Of a DNA stretch of 19,041 bases, positions 1 through 7,052 are shown one piece after another. The notes below the pieces were generated by a model. That model did no database searches. It was not told where the DNA came from and saw nothing but the letters and a program-made list of their open reading frames with translations. This stretch comes from CG1-02-33-12 sp964403775 (GTDB lineage: Archaea; Nanobdellota; Nanobdellia; Woesearchaeales; CG1-02-33-12), in assembly GCA_964403775.1 (NCBI GenBank), contig CAYOHL010000010.1, positions 1 to 19,041 on the forward strand, in the 5' to 3' direction. A program made the position numbers and the translations under genes. Positions within the stretch are counted from its first letter, which is position 1. Every line of letters starts with the position of its first letter.

Positions 1-15
1 ATATTAATCACTCTC

Positions 16-51
16 AGTTATTAATAACTTTAAAATATTAATATTTAAACC
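16..51 (+). promoter_or_regulatory. Palindrome and TATA-like region before the swivelling-domain gene
   Basis: Positions 16-29 (AGTTATTAATAACT) form a perfect 14-bp palindrome. It is followed directly by AT-rich, TATA-like sequence (about 30-50) ahead of the start at 74. The spacing fits a promoter whose upstream edge could be an operator. Short palindromes are expected fairly often in DNA this AT-rich, so the operator reading is only an inference. Confidence 0.4.
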
Positions 52-73
52 TTTCGTTATGAGGGGTAATAAT

Positions 74-1501
74 ATGACATGGCTAAAATTATTTAAACGA
101 AAGTCACAGCCTCTGGTATTTAGCTCTACTTTTTGGGAAGGACAAAAATACTATACTGAAGTAACAGGAATACCCACAAAACTTCCGCGTTTCAGGCTTG
201 AAGATTATTTTATTTACTGTAACTTAGAAGAATATCAACAAGAATTAAATAAACTTAGAAAAATATATACTAAGGATGAAGAGCTATTCTCCCGTATAGT
301 AGATAAAATAACAGATAAAGGTGAGAATCTGCTTTCTACTCTTAAATCCTTAAATTATACTGTTAAATCAAAAAGTGAATTGAAAGAACAGTTTAAAAAA
401 TACTGTGATGCAATAAACCATTTCTCACCAATTGTATGGGTCTGTCATAGAGCTGAAGCTATACTTACTGAAATAATAAATCAAAAATTAAAAAAGATAT
501 TTCCTTCTGCAACAAAAGAGGAATTAATTGATCTTTTTAATACTTTAACATTTTTTGAAGGGGAAGTTAGTGCAATTCAAGAGCGGAAATCATTACTTAA
601 GCTAGCTTGTGAATTAAAAGAAAAAGGCAAAATTAATGCTGAGCTACAGAAAAAACTAGACAAGCACTATAAAAAATATGCATACCTCGGAGCTGTAGAC
701 ATTGGCTGGAGCCTTTTAACTGAGCCTTATTCAAAAGAATACTTTGAGAAGCTGTTAAATGAACTAGCTGCTGATGACCCTATAAATGAATTGACTAAAA
801 TTGAAAAGAAAAAGAAAGAACTTAAACACAAATACACACAAACTATAAAAAGACCAGAAATAGCAAAAGAACTAGAGTTAATCCGTAAAGCGAAGCTTTT
901 AGGAAAATATATGTTCTTACGAACTTACAGAGGAGAATGTTTTGTTAAAGCAGAACAGCTAGCTAAACCCTTACTTATTAAGATTGGTAATCAGTTTAAT
1001 TTAAGTTTAGAGGATATAACATATTTGTTGCCTAATGAAATAATATCATTGTTAGAGATTGAAGAGCGCAAACAAGGTTTTGGCTTTGAGACTGACAAAA
1101 ACTATGGAGTTAGATTTTGGATAGCTAAGCCTAAACAAAAACAAAAATTAACCATAAGAAAAATACTTGGTAAGCCAGCATGTAAAGGAATAGTTAGTGG
1201 TACTGTTAAGGTTATAAAAGATAGAACAGATATAAAGAAGATTGAAAAAGGAGATATCTTAGTCACACAGATGACAAGTCCAGATATAACTATTGTATTT
1301 AATAAAATTGCAGCAATTGTAACAGATGAGGGTGGAATTCTTTGCCACGCAGCTATTGTTTCCAGAGAATATGGAATACCCTGCATTATCGGAACTAAGA
1401 TAGCAACAAAAGTACTTGAAGATGGAGATTTAGTTAAAGTAGATGCGGATAAGGGAATTGTGGAAAAAATTAGGAATAAATCTATAGCCAAATCTTCTTA
1501 A
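74..1501 (+). CDS. PEP-utilizing-enzyme-type phosphohistidine swivelling domain protein
   Basis: The protein has about 475 residues. Its C-terminal ~100 residues match the mobile phosphohistidine domain of PEP synthase and pyruvate phosphate dikinase, with a TDEGG-x3-CHAA-x9-GIP signature whose His (residue 425 from this start) would carry the phosphate. In the known enzymes this domain shuttles phosphate between an ATP-grasp domain and a PEP/pyruvate domain. Neither is present here. The first ~365 residues are mostly helical and charged, with segments such as HYKKYAYLG and FLRTYRGE that I associate with stand-alone swivelling-domain proteins. The start at 74 is chosen because GAGGGGT (61-67) is a Shine-Dalgarno sequence just before it; the ATG at 59 lies upstream of that site. 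Arginine codons include seven CGN and only two AGG, unlike the AGG-rich neighbours, which hints at transfer. Substrate unknown. Confidence 0.75.
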   Translation: MTWLKLFKRKSQPLVFSSTFWEGQKYYTEVTGIPTKLPRFRLEDYFIYCNLEEYQQELNKLRKIYTKDEELFSRIVDKITDKGENLLSTLKSLNYTVKSKSELKEQFKKYCDAINHFSPIVWVCHRAEAILTEIINQKLKKIFPSATKEELIDLFNTLTFFEGEVSAIQERKSLLKLACELKEKGKINAELQKKLDKHYKKYAYLGAVDIGWSLLTEPYSKEYFEKLLNELAADDPINELTKIEKKKKELKHKYTQTIKRPEIAKELELIRKAKLLGKYMFLRTYRGECFVKAEQLAKPLLIKIGNQFNLSLEDITYLLPNEIISLLEIEERKQGFGFETDKNYGVRFWIAKPKQKQKLTIRKILGKPACKGIVSGTVKVIKDRTDIKKIEKGDILVTQMTSPDITIVFNKIAAIVTDEGGILCHAAIVSREYGIPCIIGTKIATKVLEDGDLVKVDADKGIVEKIRNKSIAKSS

Positions 1502-1557
1502 ATCTTTAATAACCTTTTCTCTACTATAATATAGTTTAACTAAAATTTCTAATTTTC

Positions 1558-1650
1558 GGCTGCGTTGAAAAAGTCCTGAAAAGAATAATTTAGTTGGTAG
1601 TATACACCAAATATCTTTAGAAGTTCCTTTTTGAGATTTTCAACGGTGCC
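1558..1650. mobile_element. MITE-like element, 93 bp, with terminal inverted repeats and 9-bp target duplication
   Basis: The left end reads GGCTGCGTTGAAAA and the right end, reverse-complemented, reads GGCACCGTTGAAAA: 12 of 14 positions match. CTAATTTTC is repeated exactly on both sides (1549-1557 and 1651-1659), as expected for a target-site duplication. The centre (1594-1610, TTGGTAGTATACACCAA) is itself an inverted repeat, so much of the element could fold as a long imperfect hairpin. It has no coding capacity. Ends of the form GGCxxxGTTGxAAA recall IS6-family termini, but that assignment is weak; an IS6 duplication would be 8 bp, which is possible if the ninth base matches by chance. Confidence 0.75.
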
Positions 1651-1660
1651 CTAATTTTCA

Positions 1661-1672
1661 AAAGATTTAAAT
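1661..1672 (+). promoter_or_regulatory. TATA box of the thymidylate-kinase-like gene
   Basis: AAAGATTTAAAT is centred about 28 nt before the ATG at 1696, and no Shine-Dalgarno sequence precedes that ATG. This is the usual archaeal arrangement for a leaderless transcript. The MITE target duplication ends at 1659, immediately upstream of this box. Confidence 0.6.
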
Positions 1673-1695
1673 AAGCATCTTATAATATAATAAAT

Positions 1696-2418
1696 ATGCA
1701 GAAAAGGTTTGTTATGGTTGACGGGCCTGATGGCTCGGGCAAGGGCGTTATTATTAATGCCATGAAAAAATGGGCCGAGCAAAAGCACCTTAAGGTATTT
1801 GACCTTAGGGCATATTGCAAGGAAAAAAACAGATTTCCAGAGCCTGAAGAGATAAATGACTTTGATGTGATTGTTTCCTGTGAGATGAGCTATTGCTGGA
1901 TTGGTAGTGCATTAAGGGAGGAAATAGTAAGAAAAACCAACCGCCAATATTCAATAACCTCTACAGCACATGCATTTTCCCTTGATAGGGAAATACTTTA
2001 CAAAAGAATCATTATCCCTGCCATAAAACAGGGAAAATATATTTTTCAGGAAAGGGGAGTTATAACCTCTATTGTTTATCAGCCTGTTCAGGGCAATATT
2101 CCCCTAACAGAGATTATGAGGCTGCCAGGCAATAAAATTGCATTGCAAAATTCTCCAAATCTATTGATAATAGCGCAGGTTGCGCCAGAAACAGTGATGC
2201 AAAGGCTCAGCCAGAGGCAGAAACATGATAAAGCTATTTTTGAGGAAATAAACTTTCAGAGGAGGGTGGAGCAAAGGTATAACAGCCAGTGGTTGAAAAA
2301 TCTTTTTGAAAATTATGGCTCAAAGGTTATTTACATTGATACAAACTTTCCAAAAACAGTTGAGGATACAGAAAAAGAAGCAATCAGAATATTGGATGAT
2401 TTCCTAAAAGAAAGCTAA
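1696..2418 (+). CDS. Thymidylate-kinase-like P-loop NTPase
   Basis: The 240-residue protein opens with a Walker A loop (GPDGSGKG, residues 10-17) directly after the first strand, in the position and form seen in dTMP kinases. An RLSQRQKHDK segment near residue 170 resembles the Arg-rich lid. dTMP kinase converts dTMP to dTDP with ATP in the cytosol. The usual DR[YH] motif after the central strand is replaced by QERG (residues 118-121), and the protein is about 30 residues longer than typical Tmk. Substrate specificity may therefore differ, and another nucleoside monophosphate kinase is possible. It is apparently leaderless and ends one base from the convergent nrdG, so it sits beside the dNTP operon without being part of it. 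Confidence 0.7.
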   Translation: MQKRFVMVDGPDGSGKGVIINAMKKWAEQKHLKVFDLRAYCKEKNRFPEPEEINDFDVIVSCEMSYCWIGSALREEIVRKTNRQYSITSTAHAFSLDREILYKRIIIPAIKQGKYIFQERGVITSIVYQPVQGNIPLTEIMRLPGNKIALQNSPNLLIIAQVAPETVMQRLSQRQKHDKAIFEEINFQRRVEQRYNSQWLKNLFENYGSKVIYIDTNFPKTVEDTEKEAIRILDDFLKES

Positions 2419-2419
2419 A

Positions 2420-3169
2420 TCATACAGCCTTAATATCAATTCTTAGGCTGCTGTATTTTTTTTGGCATTCTTTTTTTAGATTTTCTAAGAATTTTTTTGT
2501 TGGTGGGTCTACACTGCCCAGCTTTGGGTCAATGGTTCCTTTATCAGATACAAATTGTTGCAAAACCCATCTGCAGTTCAACCCATTAATCTCTTTAGCT
2601 ATCTCCAGAATATCATGCTTTCTGAAAATAAGCCCGGGCACAATAGTTGTCCTTAATTCTATTTGAATCCTGTCCTGGTTTTCCTTTAATATATTTAATG
2701 TTTGTTTTATGTTTTCAATAACCTCTTCTGTTGTTCTAAAAAAGGTTTTTGATTGTGTAACCCCTTCGAAAATCTCTTTTTTGAATGGGGCCTTTATATC
2801 CAAGGCAATAAAATCAAGCAAATTTTCATTTATTAATGATTTTATTGAATAAGGCTTTGAGCCATTTGTTTCAATTCCAACCTTTAAACCAAGTTTTTTT
2901 GTAAATCTTGCCAGGGTTAGTAATGCCTGCCTCTGAAGGCATGCCTCTCCTCCTGAAAAAAGAACAGCATCAATAAAACTAGAATTTTTTATTATCTCTT
3001 TTTTGACATCATTTAAATCTTTTAAGAATTCCTCCTTGAAATCTATGAAATCTTTATTGTAGCAATAACAGCACCTGAAGTCACATCCTGAAAAAAAAAT
3101 TACTGTGCAAACATTAGCTGACCAGTCAACTGTTGATAAAGGAACTATGCCTCCAACATATGCCTGCAT
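2420..3169 (-). CDS. nrdG: Anaerobic ribonucleotide reductase-activating protein, radical SAM
   Basis: The 249-residue protein carries the radical-SAM cluster motif C29-x3-C33-x2-C36 (CDFRCCYC) and the SAM-binding FSGGEA segment (residues 71-76). Its N-terminus, GGIVPLSTVDW, is typical of archaeal NrdG. NrdG uses a 4Fe-4S cluster and S-adenosylmethionine to make the glycyl radical on NrdD. It is the last gene of the dut-nrdD-redoxin-small ORF-nrdG operon. GAGGT, eight nucleotides before the ATG, overlaps the end of the preceding 34-codon ORF, so the two are probably translationally coupled. Its 3' end lies one base from the convergent thymidylate-kinase-like gene. Confidence 0.9.
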   Translation of the reverse strand: MQAYVGGIVPLSTVDWSANVCTVIFFSGCDFRCCYCYNKDFIDFKEEFLKDLNDVKKEIIKNSSFIDAVLFSGGEACLQRQALLTLARFTKKLGLKVGIETNGSKPYSIKSLINENLLDFIALDIKAPFKKEIFEGVTQSKTFFRTTEEVIENIKQTLNILKENQDRIQIELRTTIVPGLIFRKHDILEIAKEINGLNCRWVLQQFVSDKGTIDPKLGSVDPPTKKFLENLKKECQKKYSSLRIDIKAV

Positions 3170-3177
3170 TTAAACCT

Positions 3178-3282
3178 CTAACTTTTTTTATCTTTGGATG
3201 GTTTTTTATTCTTTTCCTCATCAATAAACTGGGATAATTTTGTGTTTTTCTTTGCTGTTTTATACTTTATACCATTCTTCAT
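3178..3282 (-). CDS. Small Lys-rich ORF of 34 residues inside the nrd operon
   Basis: Its ATG (3282-3280) overlaps the stop of the redoxin gene as ATGA. AAGGTGG lies just upstream as a Shine-Dalgarno sequence within the redoxin's last codons, and the TAG stop is eight nucleotides before the nrdG ATG. It therefore fills exactly the only sizeable gap in the operon. The peptide starts MKNGIKYKTAKKN, is rich in lysine (14 of 34), and has no Cys, membrane segment or recognised domain. Function unknown. It could be a small accessory peptide of the NrdD/NrdG pair, or only a translational relay between two genes. Confidence 0.6.
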   Translation of the reverse strand: MKNGIKYKTAKKNTKLSQFIDEEKNKKPSKDKKS

Positions 3283-3653
3283 TCTTCCACCTTTTTTATT
3301 TCTTTTAAAAGCTCTTCTTTTGATGGGCTGTTTCCCTTAAAAACTGCCCTCTCATTTATCACAATAGCAGGAGATGATGCAATCTGATACATCAGTGCCT
3401 CAACTGCTAAGTCTTTTCCACATATGGCAGCCGGAATATTGCCTGTGGTTATTTCATCCTCAGAGGAAACAATATGCATTTTGCTGCCTTCAATTTCAAC
3501 AATAGACGGAGTTTTTAAATTCTGGCCGTCAATAAGCTTTTCAACAAAATCCTTTCCTTCAATCCAGCCAAGCTCTTTTGCTGCTTGTCTTACAACCATC
3601 CTTGCCTGAGGGCACTTTGGACAATGCACTCCTGTAAATAATACTAGCTTCAC
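3279..3653 (-). CDS. Thioredoxin/glutaredoxin-fold redoxin (NrdH-like), probable NrdD electron donor
   Basis: The protein has 124 residues. The N-terminal strand is followed by the redox motif H10-C11-P-K-C14, and SSPAIVIN (residues 93-100) supplies the expected cis-Pro (P95) of the thioredoxin fold. It is about 45 residues longer than a minimal NrdH, with an extra segment (about 40-90) that contains one more Cys (C78). Known subclasses of class III reductase take electrons from a disulfide redoxin instead of formate, and its place directly after nrdD suggests that role. The start is GTG at 3653, preceded by GAGGTG, which overlaps the last codons of nrdD. The gap between the two genes is two nucleotides. 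Confidence 0.78.
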   Translation of the reverse strand: MKLVLFTGVHCPKCPQARMVVRQAAKELGWIEGKDFVEKLIDGQNLKTPSIVEIEGSKMHIVSSEDEITTGNIPAAICGKDLAVEALMYQIASSPAIVINERAVFKGNSPSKEELLKEIKKVEE

Positions 3654-3655
3654 TT

Positions 3656-5728
3656 TTATACACCTCTTAGACTATATTTGTGCCTATCCATAAATTCCCT
3701 TAACTTGCCTTTGTTCCATGACTTGACAGGAGTGTAATATCCTGTTACTCTTGAATACCACTGAATATCATCACCGCTTGCTTTGCAATTTGGGCATTTT
3801 TCATAAACACCACTAACTGTTCTTTTGCATGAGCTGCAGTAAGTCATATCTTTTGTATAAGCAAAATAAGAAGTTAATGTATTGGAGCATATTCTTCTTG
3901 TCAGCTTTAGCAAAGCATCTGGGTCTGGATTATTCTCACCTAAGAATATGTGTGATATTGCACCTCCCTGAACCAGTGGATGAAATGAGGAGTCTATTTC
4001 AAGCCTCTTGAATAATGGAATATCTGCTGAATAATTAACATGAGATGAATTTGTGTAATAAACATCTCCTGTTTTTTTATCACCCTGAACAACAGCCTCA
4101 TTCTTATAATTCTCCAAGTCAAAGTTAGCAAGCCTGAATGTTGCTGACTCAGCAGGTGTCTGGACCATCCCCCACCTTTGCCCTGTTTCATCTTTTTTCT
4201 TATCAATTATGTCTGACATATATTTGATTATCTTTAAGCCAAATTTCCAGGAATCACTTGACTCATGCATCTCATAGCCGGTTATTTTTTTAACCATTTC
4301 ATTAAGTCCTATAAAGCCAACAGAATTTGTTGCCTGGTCCAGCTTATAATATGGCTTGCCATAACAATCCATTGAAAGAAATGACGCATATCCGCTTTTC
4401 ATAACCTCTTTAATGCATTTTCTCTTTACATTAAATATATCCTCTGTTATCTTAATCCTTTCATCAATCAGTTCATAAACATTTGATTCATCCTTTGAAT
4501 TATAGCTGATATTTGGCAGATTTATTGTTACTGTCTGCAGAGAGCCAGAGCGGACATTCCCGGTTTTTATTTCCTCCCAGAAGTCACCATCTGGTCTTAA
4601 AAAATATCTGCAGCACTGGCTTTGCAAAGCTTCAGGCATATATGGAGCAGCCATGTTAAGGAAATAGGGAGAGCCATATTTTGCAACAAGCTTATGAACA
4701 TCAAGCAAAAGCTCATCTGCAGAGCTGTCTTTAAGTGTTTCTTTCCTTATCTTGTACTCTGGTTTTGGAAAATGAAATGCCTTTCCAGTATAGTCCCCAT
4801 GCATCATAACATCTGTAAAAGCCTTTATTATTTTCCTTGATTCATCAACATAATCAGAATATGACTCCTTTTCTGTTACCTTGCCTCCAGGCAGAACTAG
4901 TGGAATGTCCTTTAGGTAAGATGGAACATTAAACTCAAAGCTTGCTGATGTGAATGGCGTCTGCCCTCCCTTGACAACATCAAGCTGGTCAAGCTCATAA
5001 ATAAATGCCTGAACAGCCTGCTTTATGTTTTTGTATTCAAGGCCTTTTGCATAAGGAGCTAAAAAAAGATTTAATGCATCATATCCCTGGCCGCCAGAAA
5101 AATATGTCGAGCTTAGTAATAAAACCCTTGCAGCATGTATCATAGCAACCTCTAATGACTTGGCTGGCCCTGAAACAGCTGTATGAATGCCCTTGCCATC
5201 TGACATAAATCCCTGCCTAAGGAAGAACCTTATATCATGCTCAAAACAAAATGGCCTTGTTGGAAAATAATCCAGGTCATGGATATGGATTTCTCCTTTC
5301 ATATGCGCTCTTGAAGCCTTTTTTGGCAGGAGATAAGACAAAGCATATTGTGAAGAAATAGAATCTGCCAGCCTTTTATGTATTGTTTGCAGGTTGTAGT
5401 TTGTGTTTGCATTCTCTTTGGACTTTTTGAAAATAACCTCTTTGACATCAGAAACAGACATTCCAAGCCTTGAATATTCCTTGTTTTCATCAAGAAGGTT
5501 TGATTCAAGGAGCTTCATGCATACAATCTCTCTCACAATGGTTGTGGTTTTTGGTATGTCAAGTTTTATTAATTCATTATAGGCTTCATGAGCAATTTTT
5601 TTTGCATTTTCTTCTGAAATAGAGGTCTCACTTATTAATGAATTTTTTATCTTCTCTTCACTTAGCTCAACAAGATCACCGGCAGATGTCATAAGCTGTG
5701 TTTTAGCGTGGTTGTTATTTTTTTTCAT
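3656..5728 (-). CDS. nrdD: Anaerobic (class III) ribonucleoside-triphosphate reductase
   Basis: NrdD reduces ribonucleoside triphosphates to dNTPs with a glycyl radical. From the upstream in-frame GTG the protein is 693 residues; I prefer the ATG at 5728 (690 residues) because AAGGTG sits six nucleotides before it. Positions below use the 693 numbering. Residues ~12-102 form an ATP-cone regulatory domain. QCCRY (374-378) holds the likely active-site Cys. A Zn site is made by C634, C637, C648 and C651. RVTGY holds the radical glycine G666, close to the C-terminus as usual. TPAESATFRLA (527-537) is another family signature. All key elements are intact. The gene starts ten nucleotides after dut and is followed by a redoxin gene and nrdG, forming a complete anaerobic dNTP module. 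Confidence 0.95.
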   Translation of the reverse strand: MKKNNNHAKTQLMTSAGDLVELSEEKIKNSLISETSISEENAKKIAHEAYNELIKLDIPKTTTIVREIVCMKLLESNLLDENKEYSRLGMSVSDVKEVIFKKSKENANTNYNLQTIHKRLADSISSQYALSYLLPKKASRAHMKGEIHIHDLDYFPTRPFCFEHDIRFFLRQGFMSDGKGIHTAVSGPAKSLEVAMIHAARVLLLSSTYFSGGQGYDALNLFLAPYAKGLEYKNIKQAVQAFIYELDQLDVVKGGQTPFTSASFEFNVPSYLKDIPLVLPGGKVTEKESYSDYVDESRKIIKAFTDVMMHGDYTGKAFHFPKPEYKIRKETLKDSSADELLLDVHKLVAKYGSPYFLNMAAPYMPEALQSQCCRYFLRPDGDFWEEIKTGNVRSGSLQTVTINLPNISYNSKDESNVYELIDERIKITEDIFNVKRKCIKEVMKSGYASFLSMDCYGKPYYKLDQATNSVGFIGLNEMVKKITGYEMHESSDSWKFGLKIIKYMSDIIDKKKDETGQRWGMVQTPAESATFRLANFDLENYKNEAVVQGDKKTGDVYYTNSSHVNYSADIPLFKRLEIDSSFHPLVQGGAISHIFLGENNPDPDALLKLTRRICSNTLTSYFAYTKDMTYCSSCKRTVSGVYEKCPNCKASGDDIQWYSRVTGYYTPVKSWNKGKLREFMDRHKYSLRGV

Positions 5729-5738
5729 TATCAGCACC

Positions 5739-6182
5739 TTAATTTAGCCCTGTGCTTCCAAAACCGTTTTGGCCGCGTTTTGTATTGTCAAGATCCTTGA
5801 CCTCTTCAAATTCTGCTTTTTCTATCTTGTTGAAAACCATCTGTGCAATCTTTGTTCTTTTTTTTATCTTAAATTCCTCATTGCTGTGGTTGATTGCTAT
5901 AACACAAACCTCTCCACGATAGCCTGAGTCAACTGTTCCAGGACTATTACAGATAGATATCCCATTATTTAATGCAAGGCCTGACTTCGGCCTTATTTGG
6001 CCCTCATAACCTTTGGGTATGGCCATTTTTATGCCTGTGCTTACAAGAACTATCTTGCCTGGCTTTAGAACATAATCCTCTGCTGAATAAAGGTCAACCC
6101 CTGCATCACTTTCATGGGCATAATGCGGCAAAATTGCATTTTCCTTTATTTTATTTATCTTTATCCTTAGGTTTTCTGGCAA
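5739..6182 (-). CDS. dut: Deoxyuridine 5'-triphosphate nucleotidohydrolase
   Basis: Trimeric dUTPase hydrolyses dUTP to dUMP and PPi, keeping uracil out of DNA and feeding dTMP synthesis. All five family motifs are present: AGVDLYS, PKSGLA, GTVDSGYRGE, IAQMVF and RGQNGFGSTG at the C-terminal arm. Motif V has Asn where Gly is common. I choose a TTG start at 6182, giving 147 residues, the usual family length. GAGGGAT (6187-6193) is a good Shine-Dalgarno sequence before it. The upstream in-frame ATG at 6239 would add a hydrophobic Phe-rich stretch (MFPFLPCFFYF) not expected in a cytosolic dUTPase. It is the first gene of the nrd operon. Confidence 0.9.
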   Translation of the reverse strand: MPENLRIKINKIKENAILPHYAHESDAGVDLYSAEDYVLKPGKIVLVSTGIKMAIPKGYEGQIRPKSGLALNNGISICNSPGTVDSGYRGEVCVIAINHSNEEFKIKKRTKIAQMVFNKIEKAEFEEVKDLDNTKRGQNGFGSTGLN

Positions 6183-6243
6183 GCAAATCCCTCTTTTTTG
6201 ATTTTCAAAATAAAAAAAGCAAGGTAAAAAAGGAAACATAACT

Positions 6244-6298
6244 CATATTTAAATTAAATTAACATTAAAAATATATAATTAAAACAATTATTGTTCTA
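6244..6298. promoter_or_regulatory. AT-rich promoter region of the dut-nrd operon
   Basis: This stretch is almost pure A/T and holds two TATA-like cores read on the minus strand, at about 6246-6255 (ATTTAAAT) and 6268-6280 (TTATATATTT). They would give leaders of roughly 40-60 nt before the TTG at 6182, in keeping with the Shine-Dalgarno sequence there. The rest of the interval up to 6473 shows no convincing gene. A 25-codon plus-strand ORF at 6299 is too weak to call. Confidence 0.5.
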
Positions 6299-6473
6299 AT
6301 GGAAATAAGGCATAATAATCCTTTATTTTACTGTTTAGGGCATTCTTTGGTTCATGATAAAAAGAATTCCAGTTGAAAAAAATATTTTCCAAAGGAAATA
6401 GCCATGCTTTCCACAAGAAATACATTTATTCCTCCATAAGAAGACATTGGTTTTTGTTTTATTAAAGTAGTAG

Positions 6474-6971
6474 CTAACCAGCCCTGAACTGGAATAATGA
6501 TATTAACTCATGCTTTATTGTCTTGCCTGTTTTTGCATCTATCTTTATATTTATTGTTTTTAAAGAGCTTGTGATAAGTGTTATGTTCCACAGCTGGCCT
6601 AATTCAATGTTCTGCAGGATAGCTATTGTTTTTGTCACTAACTCTTTGGGATATTCCCTTGCTTTAATTCTTTGTGCTTTTTTCAGGATTTTGTCTAAGC
6701 CAAATTTAACATCTTTTAGATTAATTTTTTTTACAGCTGTTCCTGGTTTTTTGAATATATCCTGCTCTGGGTTGATTTCAATCTTGCTGTTTATTGTAAA
6801 GGCCGTAACCTTATCAAGTTTTTTGTCATAATAACCAATCTGCCAATCGCTTTTTTCTGAGTTTTCAATTATTGTAAGGGCATATGTTAAATATGATTTT
6901 TTGTTCTTAGAAACCCATTTCCTGAATTCAGGGCTGTCTTTTAGTTTTTTAAGCACTGTTTTAAAATTCAT
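6474..6971 (-). CDS. Hypothetical protein with a PepSY-like C-terminus
   Basis: The 165-residue protein has no signal peptide or membrane segment. The last third alternates strands and ends INIKIDAKTGKTI, which resembles the PepSY pattern (strand-DA-x-TG-x-strand). The middle holds a Lys-rich helix (about residues 90-105). The N-terminal ~30 residues are basic and helical. I do not recognise a defined family, and the PepSY link rests on one short pattern. It is divergent from taw1, and a TATA box (6991-7003, minus) about 26 nt before the ATG suggests a leaderless mRNA. Confidence 0.65.
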   Translation of the reverse strand: MNFKTVLKKLKDSPEFRKWVSKNKKSYLTYALTIIENSEKSDWQIGYYDKKLDKVTAFTINSKIEINPEQDIFKKPGTAVKKINLKDVKFGLDKILKKAQRIKAREYPKELVTKTIAILQNIELGQLWNITLITSSLKTINIKIDAKTGKTIKHELISLFQFRAG

Positions 6972-6990
6972 GGTCTTTATAACAGGTATG

Positions 6991-7003
6991 AGATTTATAT
7001 AAT
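6991..7003 (-). promoter_or_regulatory. TATA box of the PepSY-like hypothetical gene
   Basis: Read on the minus strand, ATTATATAAATCT is centred about 26 nt upstream of the ATG at 6971, with no Shine-Dalgarno sequence between them. It is one half of a divergent promoter pair with the box at 7023-7034. Confidence 0.6.
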
Positions 7004-7022
7004 TTTGGTTTTTAAAGAAAGG

Positions 7023-7034
7023 TTTTTATATAAT
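7023..7034 (+). promoter_or_regulatory. TATA box of taw1
   Basis: TTTTTATATAAT lies about 24 nt before the ATG at 7053. It favours that ATG as the start of a leaderless mRNA over any upstream in-frame start, because the upstream region is the promoter itself. Confidence 0.65.
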
Positions 7035-7052
7035 CCTGTTTTAGTTTGTCTG

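Noticed and set aside
1558..1650. Rho-independent-like terminator or structured ncRNA instead of a mobile element
   Set aside because: The exact 9-bp flanking duplication and matching ends are better explained by transposition. There is no T-run after the hairpin.
6299..6376. 25-codon plus-strand ORF (ATG GAA ATA AGG...) about 26 nt after a TATA-like core
   Set aside because: It is very short, has no Shine-Dalgarno sequence, shows no recognisable composition or domain, and the TATA core is equally explained by the dut promoter. It is too weak to annotate.
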